Shown piece after piece: positions 1 to 11,208 of a DNA stretch of 64,000 nucleotides. Where the stretch lies: positions 3,178,544 to 3,242,543 of the forward strand of contig NW_008805064.1 of assembly GCF_000004825.1 (NCBI RefSeq), written 5' to 3'. The first letter of the stretch is position 1; every line of letters begins with the position of its first letter. Below the pieces are notes generated by a model that saw only the letters and a program-made list of their open reading frames with translations, searched no databases and was not told the DNA's origin. Position numbers and translations under genes: made by a program. The DNA is from Heterostelium album PN500 (lineage: Eukaryota; Evosea; Eumycetozoa; Acytosteliales; Acytosteliaceae).

Positions 1-717
1 TATTTTTTTAGTAGTAATACGCATTTTTATTTGATGGTTGAATTTCCTCGCTAGGTTAAATATCAAATGATATCTATCAGTATTGCAAGTGTAGTCAGTA
101 GCATCATACAATCACCTCAACAATTCAACATCCAACAACAATAATAATAACAACCAACAACCCAGTGTAATCAAAAACAAGAAGATTTGGGCAACCCTTT
201 TTTTGTGGGTAGGTAATTAACTAATTGTGATTTTACTATACTCTACTAATATAATATCTTTAAAGATATGATTAATAATATTATATAATATAGAGTTTGA
301 TGAATTTTTAAAAAAATAATCAAAAAACAACATTATATATATGTTTAAAAATTAAATGTGATGTAGAATGATTGATTTTGGAAGTAGTGTGTTTAGTGGT
401 AGTGGTAATCGATGTTGGTTCAAGCTTGATTTGATTTGGTTAATGGGATTTAGTGTGTTGGATTTGCCAATTAGTCTGCTGACCAAAATAGGAACTTTGT
501 AGTCATGTCTGGTCACACACAGAGTTTAATTTCCACATCATAATTTTTCAATTCGAAAACTAACTATAAATACTTTGAGTTTGGGAATTTTCAAAACATC
601 AAATCAACAAACAACCAACTAAACAATTAAGAAACTAATTGTATAACAACTAGAAATCTAAAAACCAAAAGTATCATTACCTACCTGTTAATACTACTAC
701 CAAAACAAACAAACAAA
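1..717. other. Intergenic, upstream of CBM49-like gene
   Basis: AT-rich DNA with no convincing reading frame on either strand. Positions 120-180 are A/C-rich and look like untranslated leader sequence. The last 150 bases read like a dictyostelid 5' leader, rich in A and C with repeated AAAC/CAAC words, running into the start codon at 718. Confidence 0.6.
565..572 (+). promoter_or_regulatory. TATA box candidate for the CBM49-like gene
   Basis: TATAAATA lies about 150 bases before the start codon at 718, followed by T-rich then A-rich sequence as in dictyostelid core promoters. About 45 bases further upstream is a GC-richer CA-repeat element (GGTCACACACAGAG, near 511) that could be an activator site. 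Both are inferred from sequence only. Confidence 0.45.
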
Positions 718-1167
718 ATGAAGATTGCCTTAGCTTTATTCGTACTCATGACTGTTGCCTTGTCCACTGCTCACTGGGAGTGTGGTCCATCTATTTGTAA
801 CAAGGGTTGGACTTGTTTTATTGATGGTCCAAATCACTTGTGTAACGAACACTGTGATGATCGTATCTCCTTGTCTCAAACCGTTATCAACAAGTGGAAC
901 GATGCCAAGACTGGTCAACCAATGGTTCAAGTCGATGTCGTCATCAAGAACGTTGGTCTCCGTACCGTCCGTAATGTAATCATCGATGGTGATGACTACT
1001 CAATCTTTGGAACCCAAATCTGGAACGTCAACCGTCTCCCAACTGGTGATCTCGTCCTCCCATCCTACCAAGAATCATTGGTCCCAGGTCAAGTCCACAA
1101 ATTCGGTTACATCGCCAGAGGTGACCACCCAGTCATTCTTTACGTCAAGAATGTCATCATCATGTAA
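718..1167 (+). CDS. Secreted CBM49-like carbohydrate-binding protein
   Basis: A single-exon gene for 149 residues. Residues 1-18 are a clear signal peptide. A short cysteine cluster follows (Cys22, 27, 33, 42, 46), and then a beta-rich domain from about residue 50 to the end. The stretches IWNVN, LPSY and LVPGQVHKFGYIA match the CBM49 (cellulose-binding) domain common in secreted dictyostelid proteins. CBM49 domains bind cellulose, which in these amoebae occurs in the slime sheath, stalk tube and spore coat, so an extracellular matrix role is likely. A TATA box and an A/C-rich leader precede the start. Codon use is strongly biased to C-ending codons, which suggests high expression. The family is fairly sure; the exact tissue is unknown. 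Confidence 0.75.
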   Translation: MKIALALFVLMTVALSTAHWECGPSICNKGWTCFIDGPNHLCNEHCDDRISLSQTVINKWNDAKTGQPMVQVDVVIKNVGLRTVRNVIIDGDDYSIFGTQIWNVNRLPTGDLVLPSYQESLVPGQVHKFGYIARGDHPVILYVKNVIIM

Positions 1168-1658
1168 ATTGACATTTGATTCTGCCAACTGAAAAGTCCC
1201 AATCAAAAAGTATCATTACAACTATAACATTACTATTTGAAAAATTACAACTACAATTTTAAACAGAAAAAACAAAAACCAAAAAAAAAAACAAATTAAC
1301 TTTTATAAAAAAAAAATTAACAATTGACAAAAATTAAATTTTAATATTCAAATAACAATAAATTGACTATCTAAAATCATTCTATGAAATAAATAAAATG
1401 ATTTAGATAAAAATAACAAAGATAAATTTTAACCAATTTTTTTTTTTAATTTGAGATTGGAATAGACTTAAAATACTAAAACCTATTTGCTTCTGATTTA
1501 TTTTTAGTATATAGAATTTTTTGGAATATATACTATTTTTTAGTTGGAATAAATAAAATAATTCTAAACTACTTGTTTAGAATTATTTTTTATTTATTTT
1601 ATTTACTGTACAAAAAGTATGAGTATATATTGGGATGATTATAATGGATGGATAACTA
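1168..1658. other. Intergenic, convergent 3' ends
   Basis: Lies between the 3' ends of the CBM49-like gene (+) and the NAPE-PLD gene (-). It is A- and T-run rich with several AATAAA-like words that can serve as polyadenylation signals on both strands (for example near 1360-1395 and 1550-1600). An imperfect inverted repeat around 1545-1600 (AATAAATAAAATAATTCTAA against TTAGAATTATTTTTTATTTA) could form a hairpin between the two transcripts. Confidence 0.5.
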
Positions 1659-2828
1659 TTAAAGTGCAAAATCTCTTGTTTCACCAATCTTCATTGCTGT
1701 GAATTCATCCGCACCTAAACCATTGAGTTCTGCTGCTTCTTTAAGTTTTCTGGGTGGTTCCAGTAGTGGTTCGTCAGATAGAATGAATGTACCCCAATGA
1801 CAACCAATCGAACGTTTGGATCTGATATCCTGATGAATCATTACAGCTTCAGCTGGATCCACATGCATCTCTTTAAGAGGATCCCTCGGTGCATAGGCAC
1901 CGATTGGCAATAAACTGAAATCTATTCCATCGATGTGATGACCGATCTCTTTGAAAACATCGCAATAAGCAGTGTCACCACCGAAATAAATCTTTTTGCC
2001 AGTGGTTCTATCGATGATGCACCATGAACACCAGAGTGTTTTGAAACGATCGTGTAAACCTCTACCGGTGTTGTGATGGCATGGTGTAGCGACCAGCTGT
2101 ATTCTCTCGCTGAAGCTGTCTTCCTCCCACCACGAGAGCTCCGATACATTGTCTACACCCGCTGCATCTTTAAACCATTGTTTTAAACCCACTGGAACGA
2201 ACCAACGTACGGAATTTCCTATTTCCTTGACAACACTGATATCCAAATGATCGTAGTGATTATGACTGATGACGATGAAATCTACTTTCGGTAGTTTGGC
2301 GAGTGGCACTGGAATATCACGATATCGCTTTGGACCCGCGAAAGAGAATGGTGAACAACGATCTGCAAACACTGGATCCGTCAAGAAATTGACACCAGCG
2401 AATTGCATCAAAAATGTAGAATGTCCAATCCATGTACATCTCAATTTACTATTATCGACTGGTTGTCTCAATCTATCTAAATCCACCTCCAAAACTGGAT
2501 GTACATGTTGTTTTTCATGTTCTGTCAATGGTTCTATCTTTGTTGGATTTAATGTAAATTTCCATTTTAAAACACTATTTTTTATTTAATTATGTAAATC
2601 ATAATCATTGTGTGAATTTTAGATTAGATTTTATGTTATAGATTATCAAATTGAGTGTAAATTAACCAACTTTATTTACCTTTTAAATATTTCACCGTTT
2701 GTCATATGGAACCAAGGATTGACAAATCTACCATTATTGAAAATCGCTCTTGTCTTTCCAAGAGCATTGGTGGCAACTGATGCACCAACATTTACTAAAC
2801 TATTTACAGTTGTCGAAGCTACAGACAT
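1659..2828 (-). CDS. N-acyl-phosphatidylethanolamine phospholipase D (NAPE-PLD)
   Basis: Two exons, 2680-2828 and 1659-2574, give 354 residues; phase and splice sites agree (intron GTAAAT..TAG). The enzyme is a zinc metallo-beta-lactamase-fold phosphodiesterase that releases N-acylethanolamines and phosphatidic acid from NAPE at membranes. Motifs visible: NPW near residue 37, the zinc motif HNHYDH (His154, His156, Asp158, His159), the CHHNTGRG segment, FGGDTAY and the C-terminal IGCHWGTF. The length fits the family (about 340-400). The short N-terminal exon lies outside the metal core and matches the family's N-terminal NPW..LKWKF region, which supports the spliced start over any start inside exon 2. 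It faces the acyl-CoA synthetase gene across a 1.8 kb divergent promoter region. Confidence 0.85.
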
Positions 2829-4642
2829 AAATTAGATAATTATATTGTGTGTATGAAAAATATTGAATTTGAATATAAAAAGTTTAACTAATCAAAGCTA
2901 TTATATTAAATAGCTTCCTTTACTGTTTTGTGAAATGAAATTAAAGATATAATTAATTGCTGTATGTTCTTTCTCTTTGCTAAAAACAAAAAAACAAACA
3001 AAAATTCAAAGAATAGTATTAATTTGGTTAAAAATCATAGTGGCATCATAAAAAAAAAAAAATTAGGTGACTCCACCTTTTCAGTTTTTTTTTTGTGATA
3101 AAGTATCTCAAATCAAGTGTGACGTCTTTCTATTGTCACAACACAACTTTTACAAATAATTTATATTTTTTATTACTTATTCATTTTTATATAAATAATA
3201 TTATTCCTTATTCATTTAAACTTATTTAATGGTAAAGAGTTAACTTGAAAATTCAAACAAATAATATCATTATTGATTTTGATAATTGGTATCAAAGTTT
3301 TAAAAAGAATTCCTTAATTAATTAACTAGTGTCAATAATTTTAAAGATAAATATTTAGGAAATCAATCAACTTGGAGTTAGATGTCATGAATTTGTTTTA
3401 GATCAGAGTGAATCAACAAGCAATTGAAAGTTATTTGCAGATAGATGATTGATCAAAGTGAAATCAACAAACACACCCAATATTTGATTGGGCTACCATA
3501 GAAAATTTTTGAAATGATATATTTCGTATAACAATTTTGATGACGAAATATAGGGCTGTGAAATGGAGAGTGGGGGGATTGTAAAATTAAAAAAAAGATT
3601 CCAAAGAAAAAAAATCCACATTAAATTGTGTCAAATTTCAAAATATCGGATAGAAAATTGAAAAAAGTCAAAACACACAACTAAGTTGCAAAAAATTTGA
3701 CAGATTTTTTAGCAATTTGAATAGTATTTATTTTTTTCTTTTTTGATTTTTTTGTAGACAAATCAAATTATAATTAATTTATTTTATTTTTTTCAAAAAC
3801 CATCCTTTTTTTGTTTTGATTTTCCCCTTATAATATTATATATTAGGACGTTTTTTTTTTGAAAAACAATTATTATTTATTTATTATTTATTTATATATT
3901 GTGTATATAAAATTAATTTAATATTAAGTAATAATAAAAGCTTTTGTACAAAGAAAAAATAATAATTTAAAAGTGAGGTAATCAAATTAATTTATCTATT
4001 ATATATCTTAAAGAAAAAAAAAAACACACTTTTATTTTTGTATTATTATTGTAGTTGTTATTTTTACAATAATATGTTTGTTTGTTAATCTATTTGATAT
4101 TTTTTCTTTTCATTACAATTCCCATTGTAATAGGTAAATGTATCCCCAATAATTGTAATAATCGAAATACAAAAAAATAAATCACAAAATCAACAACACA
4201 CCACACACATAGGAAACAAATAGATTTCCCAAATCAACAACACATTTTTCTATTTAAGTTCAAGTATAACGATATTTTATCACCATTGTTATTTTGGTTT
4301 CATTTAAATTTAATGAACAGATAGACATCTTCAATTTCGTTCAAATTCAATCGACAAATTTGAATTTAGTGCAATTCAATCCCATTTTATTTCAAATTTC
4401 TTTTTAGTCTCTCTTTATCTCACTTTTATTATTAATAACCATTTAATTTTTTATTTTTCACAATTATTCAAAAGCAAAACAAAAAAAAAACAAACTATAA
4501 AAATAAAATTATTAACTTTTTTTTTATTTTTAAAACAGAAAAGTCATCAAAAGTATCTGCGAATTGTATTATAAAATCATCGATTCTACAGGTTGACCGA
4601 TCAAATTTTAAAGTTTATAAATAGAATTAAAATCATAGAAAA
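2829..4642. other. Intergenic, divergent promoter region
   Basis: About 1.8 kb between the NAPE-PLD (-) and acyl-CoA synthetase (+) starts. It has many A and T homopolymer runs (for example near 3050, 3590, 3730, 3850, 4020) and no reading frame with coding character. GC-richer islands near 3120-3150 (containing GTGACGTC and TTGTCACAACAC) and 4190-4240 (CACACCACACACATAGG) are the best candidates for regulatory sites. Confidence 0.5.
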
Positions 4643-6992
4643 ATGGCAGGTTTGTATTATCGCTTTATTCTTTCAAATTCTATTGCAGATCTAATTAACA
4701 TTAAAAAACTTATGTATATTTTATAGATCATATGAGCATTATCAAGGGTGACAAGGAATTCGTATGTATTTCGATTGTTGTTAAATGATTTTAGTAAAAG
4801 CACGATCATTATTAACATTTTTATATCTATCGTTGTTTATATAGCTTAGTGGATCACAAACTATTGAAGTTGGTGAAACAACTCCAGGTGAAACCAGAGC
4901 AAGAAGAAACAAGAAGTTCCCAGATCTCATCTCCCAACCAGATGAAAATACTAAGACTCTCTATGATGTTTATCAGTATGTGTTTCTTGCTAGCGAAAAC
5001 AAACAAATTATAGAATAGATTAAAGATTGGAAGAATAAGAATATTAACATCGATCAAACAACATTCATCATCAACATTGTACAGAAAGAACAAAAACTCT
5101 GATAAACAATTTTTAGGTATTCGTGCAGTCAATCCAGATAAAACACGTGGTCCATACGGTTGGATTACCTATAAAGAAGCATCAAACAGAGCTGTCAACA
5201 TTGGTGCTGGTCTCGTACACTTGGGAATCCAAAAGGGAGATCGTATCGGTATCTTCTCCATCAACAGACCAGAATGGATTCTCTCTGATATGGGTGCTGT
5301 CAATCACGGTATGGTTCCAGTTGCTTTGTACGCCACTCTCGGTCCAAACGCAATTGAATTCATCATTAATCATGCTGATATCAAGTTGGTTTTATGTGAA
5401 GCCAAGAATATCGATAAGGTAATTAAGTTAATCTCTCAGAGAGTGTCAATCTGAATCAAGAATACACATATTCTAATCTTTTTTTTCTTTTTCTTTTTCT
5501 TTAGATGTTACAATTAACTACTACTAAAGGAATGACTACTATTGTATCATTCGATGCACCAACAGAAGCAGTTTTGAATAAATTAAAGGAATCATCTATT
5601 CAATTCTATACTCTTGCTCAATTGGAGCAATTGGGTGCTGCTCATCCAACTCCAGCAACACCATCCGGTCCAGAAGATATCTGTACCATCCTCTATACCT
5701 CTGGTTCCACTGGTAATCCAAAGGGTGTAATTCTTACAAATACTAATATGGTCTCAGAGGTTGCCGGTGCCTACTTCTCGCCAGCCGGTTTGACATCGGA
5801 AGATGTACACATGTCGTACTTGCCATTGGCTCACTCCTTTGAGAGAGCCGTCGCATGCATGGTCTGCTACGTCGAAGCCAGAATTGGATTCTACAGTGGT
5901 GTCATCCCAGAGCTCTTCAACGACATTCACGTTTTGAAGCCAACCTTCTTGGTGGGAGCTCCACGTGTCTGGCAGAAGCTCCACGACAAGACTTGGCTCA
6001 CCGTAAACAGTGGTTCATGGCTCACAAAGACCCTCTTCAACTGGGGTTTCAGTTCAAAGCAATCTGCACTCAGACAAGGTTCTAGCACTCCCATTTGGGA
6101 CAAGATTCTCTTCTCCAAGACTCAAGAGAAGCTCGGTGGTCGTGTCAAGTTCATCTTGTCTGGTTCCGCTCCATTGGATCCAAAGATTGCAGAGTTCTTG
6201 ATTGCCTGTTTCTGTTGTCCAGTCGTCCAAGGTTATGGTTTGACTGAGAATGTCGGTGGTGCTGCTGTCGCCTATCCAGAGGACCAATCGATTGGTCACG
6301 TCGGTCCACCCTTAGCCTGTACTGAGGTCAAGTTGGTCGATGTCCCAGAGATGAACTACTTCTCCACCGACAAGCCATTCCCAAGAGGTGAGGTTTGTCT
6401 CCGTGGTTACAACGTCTTCACCGGTTACTACAAGGATCCAGAAAAGACTGCCGAAGATTTGAAGAAGGACGGATGGTTCCACACCGGTGATATTGGTCGT
6501 TGGAACGCCAACGGTACCCTCTCTATTGTCGATCGTAAGAAGAACATTTTCAAGTTGTCACAGGGAGAGTACGTCGCTGCCGAATATCTCGAGGGAATCT
6601 ATGTCCGTTCGCCACTCATCTCTCAGGCATTCGTCTATGGTGACTCATTGAACAGTTTCTTGGTCGGTGTCGTCGTACCAGACTTTGAAGTCGTTGAGAA
6701 GATGTTTGGTGAGAAATACCCACACATGAACGCCAAGGACCAAAAGGGATTGGCTGCCTCCAAGGAGTTGTACAAAGAGATTATGGATTCATTCGATGCT
6801 TGCGCCAAGGAAGCCAACCTCCAAGGTTTCGAAAAATTGAAGCACATCTTTGTTGAAGCTGAGGCTTTCACTGAGGAGAACGGTTTATTGACACCATCAT
6901 TCAAGCCACGTCGTCCACAACTCAAGGACAGATATCAAGCTACCATCGGCACTCTCTACGACGAATTCAAACGTGATCACCCAGAGATGTAA
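4643..6992 (+). CDS. fcsA: Long-chain fatty acyl-CoA synthetase
   Basis: Five exons: 4643-4649, 4727-4761, 4845-4975, 5085-5418 and 5505-6992, all GT..AG and in phase, give 664 residues. The enzyme activates long-chain fatty acids to acyl-CoA via an acyl-adenylate; the D. discoideum homologue FcsA works on endosomes. Motifs visible: the AMP-binding P-loop YTSGSTGNPKG (about residues 233-243), GYGLTE, and the ACSL signature DGWFHTGDIGRW followed by DRKKNIFKLSQGEYVAAE. There is no signal peptide or clear membrane segment. The first exon is only 7 nt (ATGGCAG), so gene finders easily miss the true start. The gene symbol is by similarity; an fcsB-type paralogue cannot be excluded. Confidence 0.9.
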
Positions 6993-7209
6993 ATAATAAT
7001 ATAAATATTTTCTTAAACATAAAATTTTAAAAAAAAAAAGAATAAAAAAAAACAAAAAAAAAGTAATAACAAATAAGTAAATTTCCTTTTTCATCAACCT
7101 TTTTTATAATAAAATAAAATAAAGAGTTTAAAAATTGTAAAAAATAAATTGTCTATCTATTTTATAAATAATTTACTAATTATTGTTCTTGTATTATATT
7201 TATATTATT

Positions 7210-8821
7210 TTAAATCTTATCATTCTCATCGTTTCTGAATTCACCATCGTCATTATGTTCAATTGATCCTTCTTCGATTGCTGATAGTAGAGATGAAGAT
7301 ATTTCACCGCCTGTTGCTCCAGCTGGGTTATATGGGATGACAAATACTCTGATCTTTAGGTGTTCACATAGCTGCATAGTATTGAAATAAGCAAATATCA
7401 TAAATTGTGCACAAGCCAATGCAAACAATGCCCATAACAATATTGATTCACTTATAATATTTACACTATATATATATATGAAATAATAATAATATTGTTA
7501 GATATCTGATATTCATTTCTTAAAAAATATACGTACCCTCCTTTGGCAAAGACAGAGTTTAATACTACAACTGCTAATGGTACTAATATTGGATAGAAAA
7601 GTTTACAATCATCATGACAAACTCTTTGTGTGATGTATCTAGATTGTATGTATGAGAAAATGATACCAATTGTCATCATAAAGAGATGTGGTTTCTCTTC
7701 CAGGAGTGGTGTTACAGATGCCCATATTATAATTAAAATATTAAAGATACAAAACGGTGTTAATTGTATCAAACATTTATAAAATGGTATTCTATTCTGT
7801 AGTTTAAAAGTATTTCTAAAGCTATATATTTAGATGAAAAATAAGTTAATATAAAAATTTTGTTCTGATAATGATGTAAAAACAAACTATTAATTGTTAC
7901 TTTGTATAAATGGTAAATAAACCACCGAATGAAACTAAAATGATGAGTATCTGTCCAATGGAGATCTTGTCTGAACCAAAGGTCCAGATGTCAGAAGTGA
8001 ATATTCCGGTGATGATTTCGACAATGATGAACAGTACTTGTGCTTCGGTTGGTCCATTGAATTCACCAAGCACCAAGATACCTGCATGATACTCTTCCCA
8101 ATGTGCCAAATAAAATGGCCAAAATCCAACGATACAACTGACGAATGCCCATTTCGGACCTACTCTTACTGTAGCTGACATAACCAATGCAAACATCTGT
8201 AGATATTTCAAAAAGTATATAAGTTATATTTACATCTAACTCGTCAATTCTCATTAATATAACATACAGCAACACTAAGTGCATCACAACAATGATCGAA
8301 TAGTTCACCCAATGGAGATGAACTCTTTGTTCTTCTCGCTTGTTTTCCATCGAGATTGTCCAATGTTTGATATGCAAAGATAAGGAATGCAATTAAAAAG
8401 TAACACCATCTTGGTGCTGGTTCTGTTAAACCTGGACATTGGAAGTATACAATCAAATACATTGCAATATTGCAAAACAATCCAACCAATGTAATCTAAT
8501 AGATATCATTGTTATAACAATGATTATTAGTTAATCTTATCTTATCTATCTAATATCTAATCTTTACTAAAAAAAAACATTACATACCAAATTTGGTCTG
8601 TTTTTTAAAATTTAAAATAAATATTAATATGTTACTATTAAGTTATTATTAACTATGATATTGAATACATACGCTAACCATAATGGAACATATTCAAGTG
8701 CAAAGTTCCACCAATTCTTTAGGAAATGCTTTGCACAGAATGAATTATCTACGCCACTGTATGAATAGTGGTCAAGGTTAGCAATACCCTTGTCGGTGAT
8801 ATAGCGAAAGTATGATTTCAT
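7210..8821 (-). CDS. CDP-alcohol phosphotransferase (choline/ethanolamine phosphotransferase)
   Basis: Exons 8673-8821, 8588-8597 (10 nt), 8268-8495, 7901-8196, 7537-7821 and 7210-7465 give 407 residues, the usual family length. The enzyme transfers phosphocholine or phosphoethanolamine from the CDP-alcohol to diacylglycerol in ER/Golgi membranes (Kennedy pathway). The catalytic motif DGX2ARX8GX3DX3D is complete: DGKQARR, eight residues on to G, then D and D (ELFDHCCD). Many hydrophobic helices follow, and the N-terminal YSGVD..PLWLAPNLITL region is typical. The APNL part is encoded across the 10-nt microexon. The frame stays open and GC-rich upstream to 8907, where an acceptor-like AG occurs. 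A short first exon (perhaps starting with ATG at 9280) could therefore add about 40 residues, so the start is uncertain. Confidence 0.85.
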
Positions 8822-8907
8822 CTCGTCGTATGATGGTATACCCTGACGATTCAGTAAATCCTCAAGAGTCAGACGTTGCGCTCCGTTTGGATTTAAAGTC
8901 GCCCTAC

Positions 8908-9502
8908 TATTACTATTATTAAATCTCCTAATTTTGTTATAAACTTTAAAGTACAACCTTTTTGCAAAATCAAAAAGTTGTTTATAAATATATATAGATT
9001 TGAATAATAATAATAATAATAAATAAATAAATTAATTAAATTAAAATATTATAATTTCGAAAAATTAAAAAAATAAACAAATTATTATTATTATATTAAA
9101 AAAAAAAAAAAATATCCTAAAAGAGTGAGACTAATACTTTAATGTAGGCAAAATAAAATTGAATTTATTTAAATTAAAAAGATAGACAGAGGATATCTTC
9201 TTTATCTTTGGTTATAACTAAAAAAAAAAAACACTTTAAAATGAAATGTACTTCAGGTGGTGTGTGAAGTCGTTTTTCATATTAAAGTAACCACGTTTCC
9301 CACCAAATTATACATAATGGTATAATTTTTTTATAATTTTAATTTTAATTTTTAATTAAAAAAAATAGATTATATATTTGTTTTAATAATGAGGTAAGAA
9401 TTTTTATATGAAAAATTTAAAAATTAATATTAAGATGGTCAAAGAAAATTCGATATGATATAGGTGTAGATAATTTATCTTTATATTTGTAATTAAAATA
9501 AA
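8908..9502. other. Intergenic between two minus-strand genes
   Basis: AT-rich leader or promoter of the CDP-alcohol phosphotransferase plus the 3' flank of the RNA methyltransferase. It holds (AAT)n repeats near 9005-9025 and a GC-richer patch at 9245-9315. That patch has minus-strand ATG codons opening only 12-14 codon frames, one of which may be a short first exon of the upstream gene. Confidence 0.45.
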
Positions 9503-10966
9503 CTATCTTTTCATTTTTAGAAATTCTACAGGTAATCCACCATTAGTAAATTTCAAAATCGATAACCATTGTACACCAGAAAGTTCAATAAACTTTGGAT
9601 GTCCGTTCAATACATAAACATCTTTGATAATATTAGATTCTCTTATCATTTTACCAAAAGAAATGAATGTAGATTTCAATCCATCACTTATATTCTTATT
9701 ACTTGTCATTATTCTTTCGCCATACGGTAAATTTGTAATAATTGTTAATTTTTGTTGGTGTTGGTGTTGTTGTTGTTGCTTATCTTGTTGTAGTTGTTCT
9801 TTTATCTTTGTTTCAATAACTTTGAAATCACCATGTAATAATTGTATAAAATTGTTATTATTATTACTATCATTTATATTCTCCAAGAATTTAAATTGAT
9901 TATAAATATTATGTTTGGTTGCATCTATTGCTCTTTGATCGATATCAGATCCATATAGTCTAAAGTTTGAAGTGTGAGTTGATATAGTCTGTTGAAATGT
10001 TTTTTGAAGTTGCAGTTGTTCTTGATTGATTCGTGCAATAAAGTTATTGTATTTATCATCTCTGTGAAGCGGCCAACTTTGAAATGAAAAGTATCTCTCT
10101 GGTGGTGTAGCTCTACCTCCAATTGCCATAGCCAACGCCTCCTGTAGAATCGTACCAGATCCCATGAATGGATCCCATATATTAACATCACTCTGTGGTA
10201 GCAGTCCAGCAGACATTAATAAAGCAGCAGCCAATGTCTCACGAATAGGTGCATCGGTAACATGTTTATTAGGTGTTCTTTTATGCATTGAATCGCCAAC
10301 ATCCACACTAACTTGCATCATATCATCTATCAATCTAACATATATTTTTGAATGATTACTACTACTACTAATATTATTATTATTATTATTATTACTATTA
10401 TCCCCATTATTATTAACTAAAATTGGTTTCTTTGTAAAAATAACATTCTTTTGAAAATGATCTAATATTCTATCTTTTACTGCGTTACTGTGGTAGAGTG
10501 CAGAATGTGAACAACTAACGGAGCACTCTGGAAGTGTGTGCTCAGTGACACGATAGAAGTTTCCCCATGGCAGATCCTTGAGTGAGCTCTTCAACATATT
10601 GAAATTTACAGAACGAAATGGTTGTCCCAGCCGAACACGAAGCGATTCAGACAGACGAGAATGATGTGCAATCGTCCACAATTGTTCAGGTGATAATCCA
10701 CTACATTCAACACCACCTTTATCTAACTTTATATCAATATTTAATTCTACATTATTATTATTATTACTATTATTATTATTTTTACTATTCTTATTATTAT
10801 TATTATTATTATTCTTATTATCTTTTAAATCTGTATTTGTATTGATACTCGTACTATTAATAATATTATTCTTTTTTAATAATAAATTTAATAACTCTTT
10901 CTTTAATAAAGGTTCAAGAGATGGAGTAATAGCAGCATATAAATTATATGATCGCTTACTATTCAT
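9503..10966 (-). CDS. RlmL-like (THUMP) rRNA guanine methyltransferase
   Basis: One exon, 487 residues from the ATG at 10966; frames further upstream have no ATG. The N-terminal part (LYAAITPSLEPLLKKEL, then WTIAHHSRLSESLRVRLG) is the ferredoxin-like/THUMP RNA-binding region of bacterial RlmL-type enzymes. The C-terminal part is a Rossmann SAM methyltransferase with the motif DPFMGSGTILQEALAMA and the catalytic NLPYGER motif (N-x-P-Y). These enzymes methylate guanine N2 in 23S-like rRNA; a mitochondrial target is an inference. Asn runs are inserted between residues 30 and 80 and near 180, and a Gln run lies before the catalytic loop, all placed in loops as usual for dictyostelids. It is divergent from the longin-like gene, with only 240 bp between the starts. 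Confidence 0.75.
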   Translation of the reverse strand: MNSKRSYNLYAAITPSLEPLLKKELLNLLLKKNNIINSTSINTNTDLKDNKNNNNNNNKNSKNNNNSNNNNNVELNIDIKLDKGGVECSGLSPEQLWTIAHHSRLSESLRVRLGQPFRSVNFNMLKSSLKDLPWGNFYRVTEHTLPECSVSCSHSALYHSNAVKDRILDHFQKNVIFTKKPILVNNNGDNSNNNNNNNISSSSNHSKIYVRLIDDMMQVSVDVGDSMHKRTPNKHVTDAPIRETLAAALLMSAGLLPQSDVNIWDPFMGSGTILQEALAMAIGGRATPPERYFSFQSWPLHRDDKYNNFIARINQEQLQLQKTFQQTISTHTSNFRLYGSDIDQRAIDATKHNIYNQFKFLENINDSNNNNNFIQLLHGDFKVIETKIKEQLQQDKQQQQHQHQQKLTIITNLPYGERIMTSNKNISDGLKSTFISFGKMIRESNIIKDVYVLNGHPKFIELSGVQWLSILKFTNGGLPVEFLKMKR

Positions 10967-11208
10967 TATGTGACACTCACTCTGTTGAATGCAGATAGTT
11001 TGTTTTTTATTCCTATCTTTAAGTCTCAAACTAATTTTTTTAAAAAAAAAAAACAGATCATTTTTTAAACTTTTTTGTTTAACCTCATTGTTTTTATTTG
11101 TATTTAAATTAGTTTGTTAATGTAGATATACTTTGTATTATTATTATTATTATTATTTAGTTATTCAGTTTAATAGGATAAATAAAAGATATAGATTTTG
11201 ATATCAAA

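Noticed and set aside
195-215. DUSE-like element (TACCCACAA on the minus strand) for a small RNA gene
   Set aside because: One mismatch to the consensus and no recognisable snoRNA, snRNA or class I RNA at the expected distance.
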